Shown here one piece after another: positions 6,409 to 9,926 of a DNA stretch of 9,926 nucleotides (within the stretch, counting starts at the first letter, position 1; each line of letters opens with the position of its first letter). Source of the DNA: Gammaproteobacteria bacterium (GTDB taxonomy: Bacteria; Pseudomonadota; Gammaproteobacteria; GCA-001735895); NCBI GenBank assembly GCA_021767985.1, contig JAASSH010000029.1, positions 1-9,926 on the forward strand, read 5' to 3'. Both the position numbers and the translations under genes were made by a program. The notes below the pieces were generated by a model. That model was not told where the DNA came from, ran no database searches, and was given only the letters and a program-made list of their open reading frames with translations.

Positions 6409-7163
6409 AGCTTCATCTGCTGGACCTGGGCGCTAAGACCACCGTCCAGTACCCAGAGTTGACCCGATGCATAACGCGCCTCGTCCGAAGCGAGCCAGTT
6501 GACCAGGTTGGCGATGTCGTCAGGTTCGCCATAGGTTCGCATCGGATGCACGTCGCGCACCGCCTGTTTAAGCGATTCGATATCGCCCGAGTCGCCAAAG
6601 AAGCTCTGCAACATCGGCGTGTTAACGTAACCGGGACAAATGGCGTTGACGCGAATGCCCTCCGGGCCATGATCGCAGGCCATGGCACGGGTTAACGCAT
6701 GCACTGCGCCAGTGGTAGCGCAATAGGCGGCAAGCCCCGGATCGGCCATGTATCCATCGTAGGAGCCAAAATTGATTATGCTGGCGGCGTCCGATTTACG
6801 TACCAGGGGCAAGGCGTATTTCGAGGTTAGAAACATGCCGGTGACGTTGATGGCGAATATCCGGTTCCATTCTTCCAGCGTGGTGTCCTCGATTGTTTTC
6901 TCGATTTCGATGCCTGCCGCGTTGACCAGTACATCGAGCTTATCCCAGCGCTCGGCCAGCGCGGCGAAGGTCTGTTGGCAGCCAGATTCATCGGTCACGT
7001 CATAAGCCAGGAATTCGACCTGATCCGGCAAGTCGCCCTGTGGCGCCAGGTCGGCGGCAATAACCTGCGCGCCTTCACGCGCAAAACGCTCGCAAATCGC
7101 GCGGCCGATCCCACCGCAACCGCCGGTTACGAAGGCGGTCTTGCCCGCCAGCTTGCCACTCAC
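6405..7163 (-). CDS. SDR-family protein lacking the catalytic lysine, second gene of the Rieske operon
   Basis: This is a 252-residue SDR fold: TGGCGGIG at 13-20, NAAG at 81-84, Asn106, Ser134 and Tyr147. In the YxxxK motif the sequence is Y-C-A-T-T, so residue 151 is Thr (codon ACT, plus-strand 6711-6713) in place of the Lys that lowers the Tyr pKa and binds the nicotinamide ribose. Asp38 at the end of beta-strand 2 (AADL) predicts NAD(H) preference, the opposite of its paralogue downstream. The start is GTG at 7163, overlapping the oxygenase stop as GTGA, with GAGG seven bases upstream as ribosome-binding site. The frame and the rest of the fold are intact, so this is not a pseudogene. It may be an SDR with altered chemistry, a partner subunit for the neighbouring SDR, or a slow enzyme. 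The substrate is unknown. Confidence 0.92.
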   Translation of the reverse strand: MSGKLAGKTAFVTGGCGGIGRAICERFAREGAQVIAADLAPQGDLPDQVEFLAYDVTDESGCQQTFAALAERWDKLDVLVNAAGIEIEKTIEDTTLEEWNRIFAINVTGMFLTSKYALPLVRKSDAASIINFGSYDGYMADPGLAAYCATTGAVHALTRAMACDHGPEGIRVNAICPGYVNTPMLQSFFGDSGDIESLKQAVRDVHPMRTYGEPDDIANLVNWLASDEARYASGQLWVLDGGLSAQVQQMKL

Positions 7164-8311
7164 GCTGCGGCCTCGCTGGCACGCTGATAAGCCTGCAGAA
7201 TTAGCCCGTGAAAATGGTGCACCGCGTGTTCGCTGGCGCCGCTGCCGTCGATGTCAACCATGTAGCGCCCCGATTTGAACGCGGGGGTATTCATGCCACG
7301 CTGCACGCTCTCGACCAGGCCGATGTCTTCCGGTTGCAACACTTCGTCGATAAACCTGAGCGCTTCCTTTTCGGTGTCGTTGGGTTCGGCCGTTTCGAAA
7401 AAGAAATCGAACTCTTCCCAGGTTTCCTGTTCGTTGATCGGATAGAAACGCCATACCATGAAGTTGCCGCGGCCGGGATAACGCATCAGCGTGACATTGG
7501 GCCACAGGAACCATACCGCGTGGTCGGTAACGGTGGCCCCCGCGATGTCATAGGCCTGGTTGTCGCCGACGCGTGCCTTGGCCATGTGGCTGGAATAGAT
7601 TCCATGCGTCTCGACCTTGTAGGTATCCATGTCGATCATCGAGCTGAAGCCCTTGTGCGCTACCGGGCAGTGGTAGCATTCGAGAAAATTATCGACCACG
7701 GCTTTCCAGTTCGCCTTGATGCGGTAAGTCAGACGGGTCGAAAAAGTCAGGTTGCCAAGGTCCGGTGCATACTGCATGATTTCCTGCGCCAGGTTGCCGG
7801 ATTGCTCGGCCAGCGGGACGGCATCCGGGTCCAGGTTGACGAAAACCAGGTGGCAAAACACTTCGACCTGAACCGGATCGAGACAGATTTCCCGCTGATC
7901 GAAATTCTCCAGGTGCTCGGATCGCGGCGCGCGCGCCAGTTGTCCGTTCAGGTCGTATGTCCATGCGTGGTAGGGGCAGGTGATCCTTTTGGCCTGGCCT
8001 TCGCCGAACAGCAGCTCGTGTCCGCGATGTTTGCAAACGTTGTAAAATGCCTTGAGCTCGCCATCCTTGTTGCGCACAGCAACGATGCTCTGGCCTTCGA
8101 TGCTCATGCTCATGTAGCTCCCCGGTTCGCGCAGTTTTTCCTCGTGGCACAGAAACTGCCAGCTACGATGAAAAACCTGTTCGCGCTCGATTTGCAGGAA
8201 CCTGGGGTCTGTGTAGCAACGTGTATCGATCGAATGTGAACGGGTTGCGATCTCGTCGTAGCCTTCCCTGATTTGAGAGAGTTCACTACTGCTAAGCATT
8301 GCACTAGACAT
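7160..8311 (-). CDS. Rieske non-heme iron oxygenase, alpha (catalytic) subunit
   Basis: This is a 383-residue oxygenase, first gene of a three-gene operon. Residues about 50-150 hold the Rieske [2Fe-2S] site: Cys93-x-His95 and Cys112-x2-His115 (CPYHAW). The catalytic domain carries the mononuclear iron site in NFLECYHCPVAH: His214 and His219, with Asp329 in PEDIGLVE as the likely third ligand. The residue that relays electrons between subunits is Glu211 rather than the Asp of naphthalene-dioxygenase types. That Glu and the ECYHCP context are known from quaternary-ammonium oxygenases (carnitine CntA, glycine-betaine GbcA, related demethylases), so I favour N-demethylation or hydroxylation of a small onium compound. 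The exact substrate is not determinable. It needs a reductase, which is not in this window. AGGAAAG, six bases upstream of the ATG at 8311, supports this start over the ATG at codon 5. The next gene overlaps its TGA by 4 bp. Confidence 0.93.
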   Translation of the reverse strand: MSSAMLSSSELSQIREGYDEIATRSHSIDTRCYTDPRFLQIEREQVFHRSWQFLCHEEKLREPGSYMSMSIEGQSIVAVRNKDGELKAFYNVCKHRGHELLFGEGQAKRITCPYHAWTYDLNGQLARAPRSEHLENFDQREICLDPVQVEVFCHLVFVNLDPDAVPLAEQSGNLAQEIMQYAPDLGNLTFSTRLTYRIKANWKAVVDNFLECYHCPVAHKGFSSMIDMDTYKVETHGIYSSHMAKARVGDNQAYDIAGATVTDHAVWFLWPNVTLMRYPGRGNFMVWRFYPINEQETWEEFDFFFETAEPNDTEKEALRFIDEVLQPEDIGLVESVQRGMNTPAFKSGRYMVDIDGSGASEHAVHHFHGLILQAYQRASEAAA

Positions 8312-8334
8312 GGGTATCTTTCCTGGTTTGGCTG

Positions 8335-8397
8335 ACTGATCGATACACTCAGATTAAGCGGTAAAATATCAGTTTGGCAGATCGAGTAAATACTGAT
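8335..8397. repeat. Three copies of ACTGAT/ATCAGT, possible operator
   Basis: ACTGAT lies at 8335-8340 and 8392-8397, and its inverse ATCAGT at 8368-8373. The last two face each other across 18 bp and bracket the proposed leftward promoter of the Rieske operon, a natural place for a dimeric repressor or activator. The hexamers are short, so chance occurrence is possible. Confidence 0.25.
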
Positions 8398-8448
8398 TTG
8401 CGACATTTAAACACGAAAAGCTGGCGATATAGAGTCGGTACGCGCCAT

Positions 8449-8464
8449 AATGATTGTTATCACA
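8449..8464. promoter_or_regulatory. Weak CRP-like site
   Basis: The sequence AATGA-TTGTTA-TCACA matches 8 of 10 core bases of the CRP consensus TGTGA-N6-TCACA, with one perfect half site. It overlaps the CATAAT minus-10 candidate of the rightward hydroxylase gene. A match this good is expected about once in 2-3 kb by chance, so the call is tentative. It is noted because two nucleotide cyclases lie in this window. Confidence 0.2.
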
Positions 8465-8496
8465 GGTAACGTTGGCGATCAGAAAATGAGTAGGAA

Positions 8497-9498
8497 ATGA
8501 CCGGGGTTGCCGGTAAGCAAAAACGACCACAGTGGCATTACGTACCCGAAGTTCCAGTTCAGGTATCGCCGTTGTTCAGAACCCCTTTCGCTCCGCTTGC
8601 GATACTCAAATGGATCGTCGCAGGCTGGTTTCCCGTTACCGAGCGGCTGATAATCCTGTTTCTCGCACTGCTGTCCTGGTTCTTTTTTCATCCCGCGCTG
8701 ATTCGCTGCCAGGTGTTCCAGTTCGACTGGATCGCGCAGATCTTCATCCGCAACCTGTTATTGATGTTGCTGGTCGCCGGTGGTTTGCATCTTTATCTCT
8801 ACGTTTACAAAAAACAGGGTGACGAGCGTCGTTACGACGCCAGACCGTTGGCTGAAAACAGCAAGCTGTTTACTTTTAACAAGCAGGTTTACGACAACCT
8901 GTTCTGGAGCTGCGCCAGCGGCGTCACGGTATGGAGCGCCTACGAGGTTTTGATGATGTGGGCGCTGGCCAACGGCTATGCGCCGGCGCTGGCCTGGCCA
9001 GGGGATATTCTATGGTTGCTGCTGTTGATTTTCCTGGTGCCGATTTGGGAAACGTTTTACTTTTACCTGATACACCGCATGCTGCACTGGCCACCGCTTT
9101 ATCGCAGAGTGCATTACCTGCATCATCGCAACACCAATGTCGGGCCCTGGTCGGGATTGTCGATGCACCCGGTCGAGCATCTGATTTACCTCGGCTCGGT
9201 GTTGATTCACTGGATCGTGCCGTCCAACCCGTTGCTGATCATTTTCCACCTGCAGTATTTTACGCTATCCGCCGTGACCACCCATGCGGGTTTCGAAGGC
9301 ATTGTCATCAATGGCAAGAAGCGGCTGGGGCTCGGCACTTTTCATCACCAGCTGCATCATCGATTCTTCGAGTGCAATTATGGCGGCCTGGAGATTCCCT
9401 GGGATAAATGGATGGGTTCGTTCCACGACGGCACGCCCGAGTCGCATCAGCAGTTTCTCGCCGGGCGCAGGGCAAGGTCTGCAGCCGGTAAAACCTGA
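8497..9498 (+). CDS. Sterol desaturase / fatty acid hydroxylase superfamily membrane protein
   Basis: This is a 333-residue integral membrane di-iron oxygenase. Hydrophobic helices lie near residues 50-65, 82-103, 137-158 and 171-192, and more around 230-262. The eight-histidine signature is complete: HRMLH (193-197), HYLHH (206-210), HPVEH (224-228) and HHQLHH (283-288), all expected on the cytoplasmic face. Members hydroxylate or desaturate lipid chains, sterols or carotenoids using O2; which lipid is used here cannot be told. The ATG at 8497 has AGGA immediately before it, closer than ideal, but the conserved-looking N-terminal WHYVPEVP segment begins only a dozen residues in, so a much later start is unlikely. 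It is divergent from the Rieske operon and shares its regulatory gap, so joint control is possible but unproven. The short spacer to the convergent cyclase gene (25 bp) holds no clear terminator. Confidence 0.9.
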   Translation: MTGVAGKQKRPQWHYVPEVPVQVSPLFRTPFAPLAILKWIVAGWFPVTERLIILFLALLSWFFFHPALIRCQVFQFDWIAQIFIRNLLLMLLVAGGLHLYLYVYKKQGDERRYDARPLAENSKLFTFNKQVYDNLFWSCASGVTVWSAYEVLMMWALANGYAPALAWPGDILWLLLLIFLVPIWETFYFYLIHRMLHWPPLYRRVHYLHHRNTNVGPWSGLSMHPVEHLIYLGSVLIHWIVPSNPLLIIFHLQYFTLSAVTTHAGFEGIVINGKKRLGLGTFHHQLHHRFFECNYGGLEIPWDKWMGSFHDGTPESHQQFLAGRRARSAAGKT

Positions 9499-9523
9499 AG
9501 CGCGCCCGGATCGAACCGAGCGG

Positions 9524-9926
9524 TCAGGTTTGGCTCAACGCGAAAACCGCCTGCGGCTCGTCGATGCCTTTCATCTGGTGCTCCCCGAGAAATTCGGTGG
9601 GCGTTTCGATCGATTCCGCAAACTTCCGAGAAAACAGGATGTTGCGGTCAAGCTCCTTGGTCAGCGATTCGAGTCGTGCGGTGCGGTTGACCGCGGGACC
9701 CATCACGGTGAAATCGAGGCGATCGGGGGCGCCGACGTTGCCATAGATCACCGCGCCGATGTTGAGCCCGACGCCGAACTGGATTTCCGGCAGTTTATGG
9801 CGCCGCCTTTGATGGTTGATGGTTTCGAGCGTCGTTTGCGCGTCGAGCGCCGCATCGATTGCCGCCTGGCACGCGGTCTGTCCGCACATTTTGTCATCGA
9901 TAGGGAACACGATCAGCATCGCGTCA
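9524..9926 (-). CDS. Class III nucleotide cyclase, C-terminal part (5' end outside window)
   Basis: The frame is open to the right edge. Codons before the ATG at 9919 read Asp-Ala, giving D-A-M-L-I-V-F-P, the second metal-binding motif of class III cyclases, so the gene continues upstream and 9919 is not its start. Numbered from the visible Met, GVGLNIGAVIYGNVG is followed by DFTVMGPAVNRTARLE with Asn78 and Arg82, the transition-state residues. The purine-reading Asp is replaced by Thr71, the hallmark of class IIIb cyclases, a group in which bicarbonate stimulation is known for several members. The protein ends soon after the domain (KGIDEPQAVFAL), so the cyclase domain is C-terminal and any sensor must lie upstream. 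This differs from the cyclase at 2328, where the domain is N-terminal. The family call is secure; activity is not testable from a fragment. Confidence 0.88.
   Translation of the reverse strand, partial: DAMLIVFPIDDKMCGQTACQAAIDAALDAQTTLETINHQRRRHKLPEIQFGVGLNIGAVIYGNVGAPDRLDFTVMGPAVNRTARLESLTKELDRNILFSRKFAESIETPTEFLGEHQMKGIDEPQAVFALSQT

Larger units (their letters stand above)
8312..8496. promoter_or_regulatory. 185-bp divergent regulatory region (Rieske operon / membrane hydroxylase)
   Basis: This gap must drive the leftward Rieske operon and probably the rightward hydroxylase gene. A weak leftward sigma-70-like pair is TTTACT (complement of 8385-8390) and TATTTT (complement of 8363-8368) with a 16-nt spacer, each 4/6. 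For the rightward gene, CATAAT (8446-8451) is a 5/6 minus-10 candidate without a good minus-35. The hexamer ACTGAT/ATCAGT occurs three times near the Rieske side (listed separately) and a half-conserved CRP-like sequence lies at 8449-8464. No open frame or RNA gene is seen here. Confidence 0.4.

Noticed and set aside
5713..6462. 249-codon rightward frame across the SDR pair
   Set aside because: It is antisense to two well-supported SDR genes and has no domain or start signal.
7208..8239. Long rightward open frame (343 codons) opposite the Rieske oxygenase
   Set aside because: It is a mirror frame of a clearly real gene, with no recognisable motif and no ribosome-binding site; GC-rich codon bias makes such frames common.
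8479..8691. Small leftward frame over the start of the membrane hydroxylase
   Set aside because: It is antisense to a real gene, and its polar, repetitive composition has no support.
9499..9523. Possible terminator between the hydroxylase and the second cyclase
   Set aside because: No convincing stem or T-run is seen in the 25-bp gap.
1..9926. CRISPR array, tRNA/rRNA genes, insertion sequences or phage genes
   Set aside because: No regularly spaced repeats, cloverleaf-like segments, transposase motifs or terminal inverted repeats were seen on either strand.

Overview
The window looks like a stretch of chromosome from a moderately GC-rich proteobacterium, most likely a marine or environmental gammaproteobacterium. 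The basis is the gene families (TolB/TPR-type class III cyclase, Rieske oxygenase with bridging glutamate, sterol-desaturase-like membrane hydroxylase), the dense coding and the short overlaps between genes. No rRNA, tRNA, insertion sequence, phage gene or CRISPR array was seen. The taxon is an inference; there is no marker gene here.

Layout. (1) 1-852, plus strand: the 3' end of an unrecognised gene, overlapped by 4 bp by an apparently cytoplasmic M23 (LytM-type) metallopeptidase. (2) 849-2159, minus strand: a polytopic membrane protein, probably a transporter, whose stop codon overlaps that of the M23 gene. (3) 2328-5558: a second-messenger signalling block. A class III nucleotide cyclase with TolB-like and TPR regions (plus) faces a cyclic-nucleotide-binding-domain/Ser-Thr protein kinase fusion (minus). 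(4) 5653-8311, minus strand: a tightly coupled three-gene metabolic operon, Rieske oxygenase alpha subunit then two related short-chain dehydrogenases, each junction a 4-bp overlap. (5) 8497-9498, plus strand: a membrane fatty acid hydroxylase/sterol desaturase family protein, divergent from the Rieske operon across a 185-bp regulatory gap. (6) 9524-9926, minus strand: the C-terminal part of a second, different class III cyclase running off the window end.

How the genes may work together. The cyclase at 2328 could make a cyclic nucleotide read by the CNB-kinase next door, a bacterial analogue of cAMP/cGMP-dependent protein kinase in one polypeptide. Both partners depart from the textbook residues: Arg56 and Glu113 at the purine-reading positions of the cyclase, and Tyr96 where the CNB normally has the phosphate-binding Arg. 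The ligand may therefore be non-canonical, or the domain may have lost binding. The Rieske operon resembles a catabolic unit. The oxygenase has the bridging Glu typical of quaternary-amine oxygenases (carnitine and glycine-betaine types), and one of its two SDR partners lacks the catalytic Lys. No oxygenase reductase is present in the window.

No gene-free stretch exceeds 300 bases. The two largest gaps (2160-2327 and 8312-8496) are promoter regions and are described below.
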